This document shows, one piece after another, positions 15,873 to 25,478 of a stretch of 64,000 nucleotides of DNA. Position 1 is the first letter of the stretch; each line of letters begins with the position of its first letter. The stretch is taken from NCBI RefSeq assembly GCF_003628145.1, contig NZ_RBZV01000002.1, forward strand, positions 186,001-250,000, read 5' to 3'. The notes under the pieces are model-generated. The model had not been told where the DNA came from. It worked only from the letters and a program-made list of their open reading frames with translations, and did no database searches. The stretch comes from Trinickia fusca (GTDB lineage: Bacteria; Pseudomonadota; Gammaproteobacteria; Burkholderiales; Burkholderiaceae). A program made the position numbers and the translations under genes.

Positions 15873-17891
15873 TCACGGATGTCGAATGTAGTCGACGAGC
15901 GCCCGCGTATAGGCATCGGGCGCCCGATCCAGCAAGCTGACGACGATCGTCGCCGCAAACCCCGCCGGCACCCCGAACACGCCTGAGCTGATCGGCTCGA
16001 TCCCAAACCAGCGCTGCCCCACGAACCCCGTCATTTGCGTGAAGTACGGATACGTCGACACGATGTAATAGACGCACACGCCGAGCCCCGCCACCATCCC
16101 GGCCACCGCTCCATACTTGGTCGTGCGCTTCCAGAACACGCCCAGCACCAGCACCGGGAACAAGCTCGACGCAGCTAGCGAAAACGCCGCCCCCACCAAG
16201 AACAGAATGTTGCCCGTATTCAACGACGCGACATACGACGCAAACAACGCGACCCCAAGCAGCAAAATCTTCGAGATCGTGACCCGCCGCTGACTCGTCG
16301 CAGCCGGGTCAATCATGTAGAAGTAAATGTCATGCGACAACGCATTCGAGATGGTCAGCAGCAACCCGTCCGCGGTGGACAGCGCCGCCGCCAACGCCCC
16401 CGCTGCAATAAGCCCCGAGATCACATACGGCAACCCGGCAATCTCAGGCGCGGCGAGCACCACCATGTCGGGCTGCATCTGAATGCCCGACCAACGAACG
16501 ACGCCCTCGCCACTCGGATCGACGAGACTGATCAGCGACGGGTCCGCACGGTGCCATTGCGTGACCCACGTCGGCCAGTCGTCGAATGGATGCCCGACCA
16601 AATGCGTGAGCACTTCGTATTTGATCAGCACGGCCATCACCGGCACGCTCACGTAGAACAGCGCGATAAAAAACAGCGTCCACCCAACCGAACGCCGCGT
16701 CGATCCCACCGACTTCGTCGTGTTGTAGCGCGACAGGATGTGCGGCAGGCTTGCCGTGCCCAACGACAAGCACATCAGCAGCGAAAGAAAGTTGCGCTCG
16801 TGCACACGCCGCTCGTCCTCGCTCGCAGCCGGGAACGCCTCGTACATCGGCACGGGAGCCGTTGCGCGCGCAAGCCAATCGTCGCGCGTCTGCATCCACG
16901 CCACGCGCGCGGCCGCCGCATCACGCGGAAACGCAGCCAGCGCCGCCTCACGCACATGAATCTCGCGCAGCGGCCCGTTATGTCGCCGCAGCTCGTCGAG
17001 CTCGCGGGCAAGACGCCCCTTCTCATCGAGATACGACGCCGGTAGCGCAGCGATCTGCATGTCGACCTGCCCTGCACGTTTGCGGTACCAGTCGCGCACG
17101 CTCTGCTCGGCGGGCGCATCGCGCACGGTGCGGTCGAGCGCTTCCGTGCGCTGCATCAGCCGCCCATAAGTCAGCTGCGGCACCCATCCGAGGCCATTCT
17201 TATGCGCGATCATCGACACGGGAATCAAAAACGCGCTGATGAGAATCACGTATTGCGCAACCTGCGTCCACGTCACGGCGCGCATGCCGCCGAGGAACGA
17301 ACAGACGAGGATGCCAGCCAGCCCACATGCGATGCCGATCGCGAAATCGACGCCGATGAAGCGCGTCGCGATCAAGCCGACACCTTGAATCTGCGCGATC
17401 AGATAGACGAACGAACAGAGAATCGCCGCCCCGGCCGCGAGGCCGCGCACGAGGTTGCTCGAAAAGCGCGTGCCGAGAAAGTCGGGAATCGTGTAGCGCG
17501 CCAGCTTGCGCACATAAGGCGCGAGCAGGAACGCCACGAGGCAATAGCCGCCGGTCCAGCCCATCAGATACGCGAGCCCGTCGTAACCGTTCGCGTAGAG
17601 CGAGCCGGCCAGGCCGATGAACGAGGCAGCCGACAGCCAATCGGCCGCCGTCGCCATGCCGTTGAACGCGGCCGGCACGCGCCGCCCCGCCACGTAGTAT
17701 TCGACGAGATCGGACGTGCGCGACAACAGCCCGATCACCGCATACACCGCAATCGGCACGAACAGGAACACGTAACCGACCCACACGCCGGGCCCGATCA
17801 CGCGTTCGATGCGCCACATCAGATAGACGAACGTCAGAAAACCGACCGTGTAGAACGCATACGCGCTGATCAGCCGGTTCTCGAGCTTCAT
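15873..17891 (-). CDS. Sodium:solute symporter, large subunit (VC_2705 type, acetate/organic acid uptake)
   Basis: A 672-residue symporter of the SSS family, with about 13 membrane segments and the family core (AGRRVPAAFNGMATAADWLSAASF, then TIPDFLGTRF and LSTADGLLLTISNALSHD). Between helices near residues 235 and 360 there is a long, charged, helical insertion absent from ordinary ActP (~550 residues) but in keeping with the two-subunit VC_2705 group. Its start overlaps the stop of the small subunit by four bases, so the two are translationally coupled. The gene order after acetyl-CoA synthetase on the same strand points to acetate or a related acid. Confidence 0.88.
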   Translation of the reverse strand: MKLENRLISAYAFYTVGFLTFVYLMWRIERVIGPGVWVGYVFLFVPIAVYAVIGLLSRTSDLVEYYVAGRRVPAAFNGMATAADWLSAASFIGLAGSLYANGYDGLAYLMGWTGGYCLVAFLLAPYVRKLARYTIPDFLGTRFSSNLVRGLAAGAAILCSFVYLIAQIQGVGLIATRFIGVDFAIGIACGLAGILVCSFLGGMRAVTWTQVAQYVILISAFLIPVSMIAHKNGLGWVPQLTYGRLMQRTEALDRTVRDAPAEQSVRDWYRKRAGQVDMQIAALPASYLDEKGRLARELDELRRHNGPLREIHVREAALAAFPRDAAAARVAWMQTRDDWLARATAPVPMYEAFPAASEDERRVHERNFLSLLMCLSLGTASLPHILSRYNTTKSVGSTRRSVGWTLFFIALFYVSVPVMAVLIKYEVLTHLVGHPFDDWPTWVTQWHRADPSLISLVDPSGEGVVRWSGIQMQPDMVVLAAPEIAGLPYVISGLIAAGALAAALSTADGLLLTISNALSHDIYFYMIDPAATSQRRVTISKILLLGVALFASYVASLNTGNILFLVGAAFSLAASSLFPVLVLGVFWKRTTKYGAVAGMVAGLGVCVYYIVSTYPYFTQMTGFVGQRWFGIEPISSGVFGVPAGFAATIVVSLLDRAPDAYTRALVDYIRHP

Positions 17892-18247
17892 GGCGCGGGC
17901 TCCCGCATGGGCTCACCCGCCTGCTCGACTCTCGCGGCGCGCCGCAGCGCACGATCGGCCCGGCGCATCAGCGCGATATAGACGACGATCAGCAACAGGT
18001 AGACGAGGATGGCGCCCTGCGCGCCGATATAGAAAGACAGCCGGAACCCCGCGACGCGCACGGTCGAGAGCGGCCGCGCAAACAACGGCACGATGAACGA
18101 CACGGCAAACCCGATCAGCATCAATACACTGATCAAGATGACGTTGAAGCGCCAGTAGCGCCGATGCGCAAGCGCCATCGCGCGCGAGACGGGCGGCGGC
18201 TCGAGCGGCGAAAAAAGTGCGGAATCGGGCGGACGTGGCGCGACCAT
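17888..18247 (-). CDS. DUF4212 small subunit of the sodium:solute symporter
   Basis: A 119-residue protein with two membrane segments (RFNVILISVLMLIGFAVSFIVP; FYIGAQGAILVYLLLIVVYIALM) typical of the DUF4212 proteins always found before VC_2705-type symporters. YWRFN at the first helix and FYIGAQG before the second are family signatures. Start at 18247 was chosen (ATG); a TTG five codons upstream is in frame. The end overlaps the large-subunit start by four bases. Confidence 0.88.
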   Translation of the reverse strand: MVAPRPPDSALFSPLEPPPVSRAMALAHRRYWRFNVILISVLMLIGFAVSFIVPLFARPLSTVRVAGFRLSFYIGAQGAILVYLLLIVVYIALMRRADRALRRAARVEQAGEPMREPAP

Positions 18248-18260
18248 CCCCCTATGTATC

Positions 18261-18304
18261 AAAAAGGCGCGGCACGGGCAATCGAGATTGTCCGTGCCGC
18301 GCCT
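18261..18304 (-). terminator. Strong hairpin plus T run between acetyl-CoA synthetase and the symporter
   Basis: GGCGCGGCACGG pairs with CCGTGCCGCGCC around a ~14-base loop, and on the reverse strand it is followed by TTTTT. It ends only about 14 bases upstream of the small-subunit start codon and sits in the 115-base gap after acs. It is either the acs terminator or an attenuator that sets symporter expression by read-through. Confidence 0.8.
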
Positions 18305-18362
18305 TCATGGCGTCACAGCCCGCCGTTCGGCGGCGGCGACCAGCGAGCCGCCGCGCGTTACC

Positions 18363-20345
18363 TCAGCGCGCTTGCGCGAGCTGCTCGAGGATCGCCGGAT
18401 TTTCGAGCGTCGAGACATCCTGCGTAATGGCCTCGCCCTTCGCGAGCGAGCGCAACAGACGTCGCATGATCTTGCCCGAACGGGTCTTGGGCAGGTTCTC
18501 GCCGAAGCGGATGTCCTTGGGCTTCGCGATCGGCCCGATCTCCTTGGCCACCCATGCACGCAGTTCGCTCGCGAGCTTGACGGCCTCCTCGCCCTCGGGG
18601 CACGGCCGCTTGAGCACGACGAATGCGACGACGGCCTCGCCCGTCGTCTCGTCGGGCCGGCCCACCACTGCCGCCTCGGCCACGATCGGATTCGCCACGA
18701 GTGCCGATTCGATTTCCATCGTGCCGAGCCGGTGTCCCGACACGTTGAGCACGTCGTCGATGCGGCCCATGATCGTGAAGTAGCCCGTCTCCTTGTCGCG
18801 CACCGAACCGTCACCCGCGAGGTAGAGCTTGCCGCCGAGCTCGGCCGGGAAGTAGCTCTTCTTGAAGCGCTCAGGGTCGCCCCAGATCGTGCGCAGCATG
18901 CCGGGCCACGGCCGCTTGATGACGAGAATACCGCCTTGTCCGTTCGGCACGTCCTGCCCCGTCTCGTCGACGATGGCGGCCTGGATGCCGGGTACCGGCA
19001 GCGTGCACGAACCCGGCACGAGCGGCGTGGCACCGGGCATCGGCGAAATCATGTGCCCCCCCGTCTCGGTCTGCCACCAGGTATCGACGATGGGGCAACG
19101 CGACCCGCCGACGTTCTCGTAGTACCACACCCATGCCTGCGGATTGATCGGCTCGCCGACCGTGCCGAGGATGCGCAGGCTCGACAGGTCGTAAGACTTC
19201 GGATGAACCTTCTGGTCGGCTTCGGCGATCTTGATCAGCGAGCGGATGGCCGTCGGCGCCGTATAGAAGATGCTGACCTTGTGCTTCTCGATCGTGCTCC
19301 AGAACCGGCCGCCGTCAGGATAGGTCGGCACGCCTTCGAACATGACTTGCGTCGCGCCGAGCGCGAGCGGCCCATACGTGATGTACGTGTGGCCCGTCAC
19401 CCAGCCGATGTCGGCCGTGCACCAGAAGATGTCGGACGGCTTCCAGTCGAAGGTCCATTTCATCGTCTGCGCGGCCCACAGCAGATAGCCGCCCGTGCTG
19501 TGCTGCACGCCCTTGGGCTTGCCCGTCGAGCCCGACGTGTACAGCACGAACAGCGGATGCTCGGCACCGACCCATTCGGGTTCGCAGCGGTCGCTCTCGT
19601 TCTGGGCGAGTTCGTCCATCCACGCATCGCGTTCGGGGTGCCACTCGATGTCGCCGCCCGTGCGTCGATAAACGATCACGCTCTTGACGCCTTCGCAGCC
19701 GCCCATCGCGAGCGCTTCGTCGGCGATGCGCTTGAGCGGCAACGCCTTGCCACCGCGCATCTGTTCGTCGGCCGTCACGAGCGCAACGGCGCCCACGTCG
19801 ACGAGCCGCTCATTGAGCGACTTCGACGAAAATCCGCCGAACACGACCGAGTGCGGTGCGCCGATGCGCGCGCAAGCCTGCATGGCCACGACGCCTTCGA
19901 TCGACATCGGCATGTAGATCACGACGCGATCGCCCTTCTTCACGCCGCGGCGCTTGAGCGCGTTCGCGAAGCGGCTCACGCGTTGCAGCAGGTCCTGATA
20001 GGTGACGTGCGTGACGGTGCCGTCGTCGGCTTCGAAAATGATGGCCGTGCGATCGCCGCGCCCCGCTTCGACGTGGCGATCGAGGCTGTTGTACGACGCG
20101 TTGAGTTCGCCGTCTTCGAACCATGTGTAGAACGGCGCATTCGATTCGTCGAGCACTTTCGTGAACGGCTTGTGCCAGCTCAACGTTTCGCGCGCGAGCT
20201 TGGCCCAAAAGCCGTCGTAATCACGCTCGGCTTCAGCCGCGAGCGCGTGGTAGGCGTCCATTCCTGAAATTACCGCACCGGCAACCGTCTCCGCGGACGG
20301 GGAAAATACACGGCTCTCTTGCAGAACCGACTCAATCGCAGACAT
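18363..20345 (-). CDS. acs: Acetyl-CoA synthetase (AMP-forming)
   Basis: A 660-residue enzyme of the usual Acs length. It activates acetate to acetyl-CoA through acetyl-AMP in the cytosol. Seen are the P-loop-like [16 protein letters not shown], the acetate-pocket region [25 protein letters not shown], the [16 protein letters not shown] hinge region and the C-terminal catalytic lysine motif [12 protein letters not shown], the site known to be acetylated for control in this family. The start follows AGGGAG. Downstream, beyond a strong hairpin, lies a probable acetate symporter. Confidence 0.96.
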   Translation of the reverse strand: MSAIESVLQESRVFSPSAETVAGAVISGMDAYHALAAEAERDYDGFWAKLARETLSWHKPFTKVLDESNAPFYTWFEDGELNASYNSLDRHVEAGRGDRTAIIFEADDGTVTHVTYQDLLQRVSRFANALKRRGVKKGDRVVIYMPMSIEGVVAMQACARIGAPHSVVFGGFSSKSLNERLVDVGAVALVTADEQMRGGKALPLKRIADEALAMGGCEGVKSVIVYRRTGGDIEWHPERDAWMDELAQNESDRCEPEWVGAEHPLFVLYTSGSTGKPKGVQHSTGGYLLWAAQTMKWTFDWKPSDIFWCTADIGWVTGHTYITYGPLALGATQVMFEGVPTYPDGGRFWSTIEKHKVSIFYTAPTAIRSLIKIAEADQKVHPKSYDLSSLRILGTVGEPINPQAWVWYYENVGGSRCPIVDTWWQTETGGHMISPMPGATPLVPGSCTLPVPGIQAAIVDETGQDVPNGQGGILVIKRPWPGMLRTIWGDPERFKKSYFPAELGGKLYLAGDGSVRDKETGYFTIMGRIDDVLNVSGHRLGTMEIESALVANPIVAEAAVVGRPDETTGEAVVAFVVLKRPCPEGEEAVKLASELRAWVAKEIGPIAKPKDIRFGENLPKTRSGKIMRRLLRSLAKGEAITQDVSTLENPAILEQLAQAR

Positions 20346-20702
20346 CGACTACTCCCTATCGAGGAAAGTGAAACTGAAACGAGAATCCAGCGCCGGCTTC
20401 AGGCTGTCCACGGCGCCTTGTGGGCGCACGGCAAAGCGATGGCTCGCTCGAGCGGCGGCGCAGCATGACAGAGCGGCGCGCACGGGCGGACGCGCACGCG
20501 TAAAGGCGTCGCGATTCCCGCAGACTTCGTTGCACATTAAGCAGCGCAACTTACCGGGCACTTACAGCGCGTGTCTCCAAAACCCGTGCTTGCTCATTAC
20601 TTTTTCTCGCACGGATATCGCGCAGGCCGCGTGGGGCTTTTCTTTGCGGGGCTGCGAACGCACCCCTACAATGCTATCCGAACTTTTCCCACGGATGACA
20701 GA
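20346..20702. other. Divergent intergenic region between acs and the EamA gene
   Basis: About 360 bases with no credible gene; it should hold the acs promoter and the EamA promoter. A GTG at 20571 opens the EamA frame earlier, but the extra residues do not resemble a transporter N-terminus. Confidence 0.4.
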
Positions 20703-21605
20703 TTGAATCGATACGCGCTGTTTCTCATCAGTTCCATGCTGCTCGTGGGCAGCAACGTCGGCATCGGCAAATCGATCGTCTCGTTCGTTCCCGTCCCCGT
20801 CTTCGCCTTGCTGCGCTTCGTGATCGCGATGGCCGTTCTATGGCCTCTGCTGCGCGTGAGCAAGATGCGGCGCGTCAAGCGCGGCGAATGGATCAACCTC
20901 TTCCTGCAAGCGCTGTTCGGCACGTTCGGCTTCACGCTGCTGATGCTGGGCGGCGTCGCGCGCACGAGCGCCGTGGCGGCCGGCGTCATCACGAGCACGA
21001 TCCCGGCCATCGTCGCGCTGTTCGCCTGGCTCTTTCTCCGCGAACGGCCCAACGTGCGCGCGCTGATCGCGATCGCGCTAGCCATCGCCGGCATCGTCGT
21101 CGTCAATCTGTCGCGCACCGATGCGCAAGTGCCCAGCGCCCAAGCCGCCAGCTCGTTCACCGGCAATCTGATGGTGCTCGGCGCCGTGTGCTGCGAGTCG
21201 CTATACGTGATTCTGTCGCGACGCCTCACGCAAACGCTGGCGCCGATCGACATCTGCGCCTACACGCATCTGTTCGGCTTGCTGCTCATGCTGCCGCTCG
21301 GCGCACAGGCACTCGCGAGCTTCGACTACGCGCGCGTGCCAGCAGGCATCTGGCCGCTGGTGCTGTGGTATGGACTGTCGGCCAGCATCTTCTCTTTCTG
21401 GCTGTGGATGAAGGGCATCCGTCACGTGCACGGAAGCCTGGCCGGCGTCTTCAGCGCGGTACTGCCGGTTGCCGCAGCCGCCTACGGCATCGTGGTCCTC
21501 GGCGAGCGCCCCACCATCGCGCACGGCATCGCGCTCGCCTGCGTCGTCACGGGCATCGCGCTCGCGAGCCTGAACCGCAAGCGCGTGCCGTCGATCGCCT
21601 CCTGA
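20703..21605 (+). CDS. EamA-family (DMT) transporter
   Basis: A 300-residue protein with about ten membrane helices in two EamA repeats. Repeat 1 includes GSNVGIGKSIVSFVPVPVFALLRFVIA and the VAAGVITSTIPAIVALFAW segment; repeat 2 includes LSASIFSFWLWMKGIRHVHGSLAGVFSAVLPV. DMT exporters move amino acids, sugars or other metabolites; the substrate is unknown. The family N-terminus (NRYALFLISSMLLVGSN) begins at a TTG at 20703, preceded by GGA; a GTG at 20571 is the alternative and would add 44 untypical residues. Confidence 0.8.
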   Translation: MNRYALFLISSMLLVGSNVGIGKSIVSFVPVPVFALLRFVIAMAVLWPLLRVSKMRRVKRGEWINLFLQALFGTFGFTLLMLGGVARTSAVAAGVITSTIPAIVALFAWLFLRERPNVRALIAIALAIAGIVVVNLSRTDAQVPSAQAASSFTGNLMVLGAVCCESLYVILSRRLTQTLAPIDICAYTHLFGLLLMLPLGAQALASFDYARVPAGIWPLVLWYGLSASIFSFWLWMKGIRHVHGSLAGVFSAVLPVAAAAYGIVVLGERPTIAHGIALACVVTGIALASLNRKRVPSIAS

Positions 21606-21776
21606 GCCATCGCGCCCACGGCCGCCGCCCGCGTTCAGGGCCGCGCGGCCGCCCCGGTTCGCGCCGGCACGCGCAGCCGGTACACCCTGCCGCAGCGCGG
21701 TACAATAGCGCGTTTTTTTGCGCTTTTTTGCGGCCCCTTTTTCGGTTTCGCCGCCCGTCCCCACAGCATCCAAGCC

Positions 21777-23312
21777 ATGACAGTCATCAAACAGGAAGAC
21801 CTGATCCAGAGCATCGCCGACGCGCTGCAATACATCAGCTACTACCATCCGCTCGACTACATTCAGGCCCTCGGTCGCGCGTATGAACTCGAACAGAGCC
21901 CGGCCGCGAAAGACGCGATCGCGCAAATCCTCACGAACAGCCGCATGTGCGCCGAAGGCCGCCGGCCCATCTGCCAGGACACGGGCATCGTCACGGTGTT
22001 CGTGAAGGTCGGCATGGACGTGCGCTGGGCCAGCGAGAACGGCCCCGCCACGCTGGGCGTGACCGACATGATCAACGAGGGCGTGCGTCGCGGCTATCTG
22101 AACCCCGACAACGTGCTGCGCGCGTCGATCGTGAACCCGCCCGAAGGCGCCCGCAAGAACACGAAGGACAACACGCCCGCCGTCATCCACTACGAGATCG
22201 TGCCCGGCGACAAGGTCGACGTGCAGGTCGCGGCCAAGGGCGGCGGCTCGGAGAACAAGTCGAAGTTCGCGATGCTGAACCCGTCGGACTCGATCGTCGA
22301 CTGGATTCTCAAGACGGTGCCGACGATGGGCGCCGGCTGGTGCCCGCCCGGCATGCTCGGCATCGGCATCGGCGGCACGGCCGAAAAGGCGATGGTGATG
22401 GCGAAGGAATCGTTGATGGATCCCATCGACATCCAGGACATCATCGCGCGCGGTCCGCGCGACTGGGTCGAGGAGCTGCGTGTCGAGTTGTACGAGAAGG
22501 TCAATGCGCTCGGGATCGGCGCGCAAGGTCTCGGCGGCCTCGCGACGGTGCTCGACGTGAAGATCATGTCGGCCCCGACGCATGCGGCCTCCAAGCCGAT
22601 CGCGATCATCCCGAACTGCGCGGCCACGCGCCACGCGCACTTCACGCTCGACGGTTCCGGCGTGGCGCAGCTCGAAGCGCCCCCGCTGGACGCCTGGCCG
22701 AAGGTGCAATGGGTTGCGAACACCGAAACGAGCAAGCGGGTCGATCTGAACACGCTGACGCCCGAAGAGGTCGCCAGCTGGAAGCCCGGCCAGACGCTGC
22801 TGCTGTCGGGCAAGATGCTGACGGGCCGCGATGCGGCGCACAAGCGCATCGCCGACATGCTCGCGAAGGGCGAGCCCCTGCCCGTCGACTTCAAGAATCG
22901 TGCGATCTATTACGTCGGCCCCGTCGATCCGGTGCGCGACGAAGTGGTCGGCCCGGCAGGCCCGACGACGGCCACGCGCATGGACAAGTTCACCGAGATG
23001 ATGCTCGCGCAAACGGGCCTCGTCACGATGATCGGCAAGGCCGAGCGCGGCCCGGTGGCGATCGAGGCGATCCAGAAGCACAAGGCGGCCTACCTGATGG
23101 CCGTCGGCGGCGCAGCCTACCTCGTGTCGAAGGCGATCCGCGGCGCGAAGGTCCTCGCATTCGAAGATCTGGGCATGGAAGCGATCTACGAATTCGACGT
23201 CGCCGACATGCCGGTGACCGTGGCCGTCGACTCGACGGGCACGTCGGTCCACCAGACGGGGCCGAAGGAATGGCAGGCGAAGATCGGCAAGCTGCCGGTC
23301 GTGCCGGCCTGA
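21777..23312 (+). CDS. fumA: Fumarate hydratase, class I (iron-sulfur)
   Basis: A 511-residue class I fumarase, the oxygen-sensitive 4Fe-4S enzyme converting fumarate and malate in the TCA cycle. The N-terminal iron-sulfur domain contains the cluster cysteines within RMCAEGRRPICQDTGI (near residue 58-70) and later GWCPPGMLGIGIGG and IPNCAATRH. The C-terminal domain contains SGKMLTGRDAAHKR and GPTTATRMDKF. Both alpha and beta parts are in one chain, as usual for the ~500-residue form. It lies alone between a DMT exporter and a terminator. Confidence 0.95.
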   Translation: MTVIKQEDLIQSIADALQYISYYHPLDYIQALGRAYELEQSPAAKDAIAQILTNSRMCAEGRRPICQDTGIVTVFVKVGMDVRWASENGPATLGVTDMINEGVRRGYLNPDNVLRASIVNPPEGARKNTKDNTPAVIHYEIVPGDKVDVQVAAKGGGSENKSKFAMLNPSDSIVDWILKTVPTMGAGWCPPGMLGIGIGGTAEKAMVMAKESLMDPIDIQDIIARGPRDWVEELRVELYEKVNALGIGAQGLGGLATVLDVKIMSAPTHAASKPIAIIPNCAATRHAHFTLDGSGVAQLEAPPLDAWPKVQWVANTETSKRVDLNTLTPEEVASWKPGQTLLLSGKMLTGRDAAHKRIADMLAKGEPLPVDFKNRAIYYVGPVDPVRDEVVGPAGPTTATRMDKFTEMMLAQTGLVTMIGKAERGPVAIEAIQKHKAAYLMAVGGAAYLVSKAIRGAKVLAFEDLGMEAIYEFDVADMPVTVAVDSTGTSVHQTGPKEWQAKIGKLPVVPA

Positions 23313-23339
23313 CGCACGCCGCGCACCGCGTGTAGCGAC

Positions 23340-23370
23340 AGCCGGGCCCCGTGGGTCCGGCTTTTTATTT
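23340..23370 (+). terminator. Rho-independent terminator after fumarase
   Basis: AGCCGGGCCC pairs with GGGTCCGGCT (one G-T mismatch) around a short loop and is followed by TTTTATTTATTT. Confidence 0.85.
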
Positions 23371-23518
23371 ATTTGTCAGGCAGCCGGCCGCATGACGGAT
23401 ACGCCCCCATGCGCACCGCTGCCCACCAGTGCCATTAGCCGAAAGGCCACGCGCCTTGGCTTTTGCCAGACCAGCGTTTATCTTTACGCTTCATAGGCTT
23501 TACCAAGAAGGAACAACT

Positions 23519-23995
23519 ATGCAAGGCGACAAGAAAGTCATCGAGTACCTGAACGCCCAGTTGAAGAACGAGCTGACCGCGATCAACCAATACTTCCTGC
23601 ACGCGCGGATGTACAAGCACTGGGGGCTCGAGAAGCTCGGCAAGCATGAGTACGACGAATCGATCGGCGAAATGAAGCACGCCGACATGCTGATCGAGCG
23701 CGTCTTCATGCTCGACGGCCTGCCGAACCTGCAAGACCTGCACAAGCTGCTGATCGGCGAAGAGACGAAAGAAATTCTCGAGTGCGACCTGAAGCTCGAG
23801 CAAGTGTCCCAGGCAACCTGCAAGGACGCGATCGCCTACTGCGAATCGGTGCGCGATTTCGTCTCGCGCGGCATTTTCCAGACGATTCTCGACGACACCG
23901 AAGAACACATCGACTGGCTCGAAACGCAGCTCGATCTCATCGACAAGGTCGGGATCCAGAACTACCAGCAATCGGCGATGGGCTCGCCCGAGTGA
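23519..23995 (+). CDS. bfr: Bacterioferritin
   Basis: A 158-residue bacterioferritin of standard length. The haem ligand Met52 is present (GEMKHADM), as are the di-iron ligands Glu18, Glu51, His54, Glu94 and His130, counting from the ATG at 23519. It stores iron as a ferric mineral in a 24-mer shell. AAGGA precedes the start. Its TGA stop overlaps the GTG start of murI, and its partner bfd follows 1 kb later, so iron storage and release are encoded together. Confidence 0.95.
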   Translation: MQGDKKVIEYLNAQLKNELTAINQYFLHARMYKHWGLEKLGKHEYDESIGEMKHADMLIERVFMLDGLPNLQDLHKLLIGEETKEILECDLKLEQVSQATCKDAIAYCESVRDFVSRGIFQTILDDTEEHIDWLETQLDLIDKVGIQNYQQSAMGSPE

Positions 23996-24846
23996 CTACG
24001 CGTAACGTGAGCGCGCCGGTCGGCATCTTCGATTCCGGCCTCGGCGGGCTGTCGGTACTGCGCGCGATTCGGGCGCATCTGCCCGAAGAAGCGCTGCTGT
24101 ACGTCGCCGATTCGCTGCATGCGCCCTATGGAGCCCGCGACAACGGCTTCATTACCGAGCGCACGCTCGCGATCGGCGAGTGGCTGATCTCGCAAGGCGC
24201 CAAAGCGCTCGTCGTGGCCTGCAATACCGCGACGGCCGAATCGATCGCGCTCGCGCGCGAGCACCTCGCGATTCCCATCATCGGCGTCGAGCCCGGCATC
24301 AAGCCGGCAGCAGCGCTCTCCCGAACGCGCGTCGCCGGCGTGATGGCCACGCAAGTGACGCTCAATAGCGAGCGTTTTCGCACGCTCATCGAACGACACG
24401 CGGACGGCTGCCGGTTCATCTGCCAACCTGGCTACGGCCTCGTCGAAGCCGTCGAACGCTGCGACGTCAGCTCGGAGCAGGTGCGAACCCTGCTCGCGGG
24501 CTACCTGCAGCCGATGCTCGAAGCCAGCGCCGATACGCTCGTACTCGGCTGCACGCACTACCCCTTTCTGGACGCGGCGATTCGCGAAATCGTCGGCGAC
24601 CGGCTGACGCTCGTCGATACGAGCATCGCGATCGCCCGGCAGCTCGAGCGCGTGCTCGATGCGAACGGCCTGCGAGCGCACGCCGGCACGCGCCCGCCGT
24701 CGCCCAGGCTCTGCTCGACCAACGACGGCGCGCATATGCAGCAACTCGCCTCGTCGCTACTCGGGCTTCACGTTGCCGCCGAGCAAGCAGTGATTCCGTT
24801 GCGCCAATCGTCCGCGCAACGCACGCCCCACTCCCACGCGGCCTGA
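23992..24846 (+). CDS. murI: Glutamate racemase
   Basis: A 284-residue MurI, which makes D-glutamate for peptidoglycan. Both catalytic cysteines are in place (VVACNTATA and [10 protein letters not shown]), with the N-terminal [10 protein letters not shown] and the PYG motif. The best start is GTG at 23992, which overlaps the bacterioferritin stop (GTGA); no ATG is available near the family N-terminus. Translation is probably coupled to bfr. The last ~25 residues are an unconserved Ser/His-rich tail. Confidence 0.93.
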   Translation: MTTRNVSAPVGIFDSGLGGLSVLRAIRAHLPEEALLYVADSLHAPYGARDNGFITERTLAIGEWLISQGAKALVVACNTATAESIALAREHLAIPIIGVEPGIKPAAALSRTRVAGVMATQVTLNSERFRTLIERHADGCRFICQPGYGLVEAVERCDVSSEQVRTLLAGYLQPMLEASADTLVLGCTHYPFLDAAIREIVGDRLTLVDTSIAIARQLERVLDANGLRAHAGTRPPSPRLCSTNDGAHMQQLASSLLGLHVAAEQAVIPLRQSSAQRTPHSHAA

Positions 24847-24948
24847 CCAGTCCGCCTGTCCCGCCGCTCTCGGCGGAACCGACCCTATTCGCCACAGCCC
24901 ATCTGTTACAAAAAATCCGACGGCGCGCTTGCCAAGCCAGCGAAACGT

Positions 24949-24970
24949 AATGATAATAGTTCGCATTAAC
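24949..24970. promoter_or_regulatory. Fur-like box upstream of bfd
   Basis: AATGATAATAGTTCGCATTA at 24950-24969 resembles the Fur box half-sites GATAAT and ATTATC. It ends about 21 bases before bfd. It shares 18 of 20 positions with the box upstream of ftrA at 35344-35363 (opposite strand). Confidence 0.75.
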
Positions 24971-24990
24971 GTTTGCTGTTGCATTTAGCC

Positions 24991-25236
24991 ATGATCGTCT
25001 GCGTATGCAAATCCGTCTCCGATCGAACGATCCGAGCCTCCATCGCCGAAGGTGTCGACACCTTCGACGAACTGCAATTTGAACTCGGCGTCGCCACCTG
25101 CTGCGGCAAGTGTGAGGAATCGGTGCGCGACGTCATGGCGCAAAGCGGCATTTGCGAAAGCCGGTGCGGGGTCGGGCAGCATCATGTCCACACTCATCCG
25201 GTGCCGGTGATGTTCTACGAACGCAAGGCCGCTTGA
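24991..25236 (+). CDS. bfd: Bacterioferritin-associated ferredoxin
   Basis: An 81-residue protein with the [2Fe-2S] pattern of Bfd: Cys4, Cys6, then Cys38 and Cys41 (CxC-x31-CxxC). Bfd binds bacterioferritin and reduces its mineral to release Fe2+ when iron is low. A Fur-like box lies directly upstream, so it should be induced by iron limitation. Beyond the ~60-residue Bfd domain is a short His-rich tail (GVGQHHVHTHP), which could bind metal. Start at 24991 was preferred to 24973 because the family starts MIVCVCK. Confidence 0.93.
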   Translation: MIVCVCKSVSDRTIRASIAEGVDTFDELQFELGVATCCGKCEESVRDVMAQSGICESRCGVGQHHVHTHPVPVMFYERKAA

Positions 25237-25361
25237 GCCCCGCGTCAACAAGCGCCCGCTTTTCTGTCTTCCGGCTTTACCGTTTCACCTTCCCCGTCGT
25301 CTGCACGCCAGTCTCGCCATAGCCAGCAGCCGCTCGTCTTCCTTGCTCACAGGAGTCCGAG

Positions 25362-25424
25362 ATGGAATTGCTCATCGGTTTTGTGTCGACGCTGTGTATC
25401 TCGCTACTGATCTTCCGCCCTTGA
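25362..25424 (+). CDS. Putative 20-residue single-helix membrane microprotein
   Basis: A short frame of 20 codons plus stop encodes MELLIGFVSTLCISLLIFRP, one hydrophobic helix with an acidic start and basic end. It has a strong AGGAG ribosome site at good spacing (25351-25355). It lies between bfd and tonB on the same strand, 55 bases before the tonB start. Size and layout recall KdpF-like or leader microproteins. It could also act as a translated leader. No homology is claimed. Confidence 0.5.
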   Translation: MELLIGFVSTLCISLLIFRP

Positions 25425-25478
25425 AGCCGCTTTGTTTCGTCCGCGCGATGCGCGGTGCGGGCGCCCGTTCGCACTGAT

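Noticed and set aside
18288-20267. Long plus-strand frame of 659 codons
   Set aside because: It is antisense to the clear acetyl-CoA synthetase; the translation is Arg/His-rich noise.
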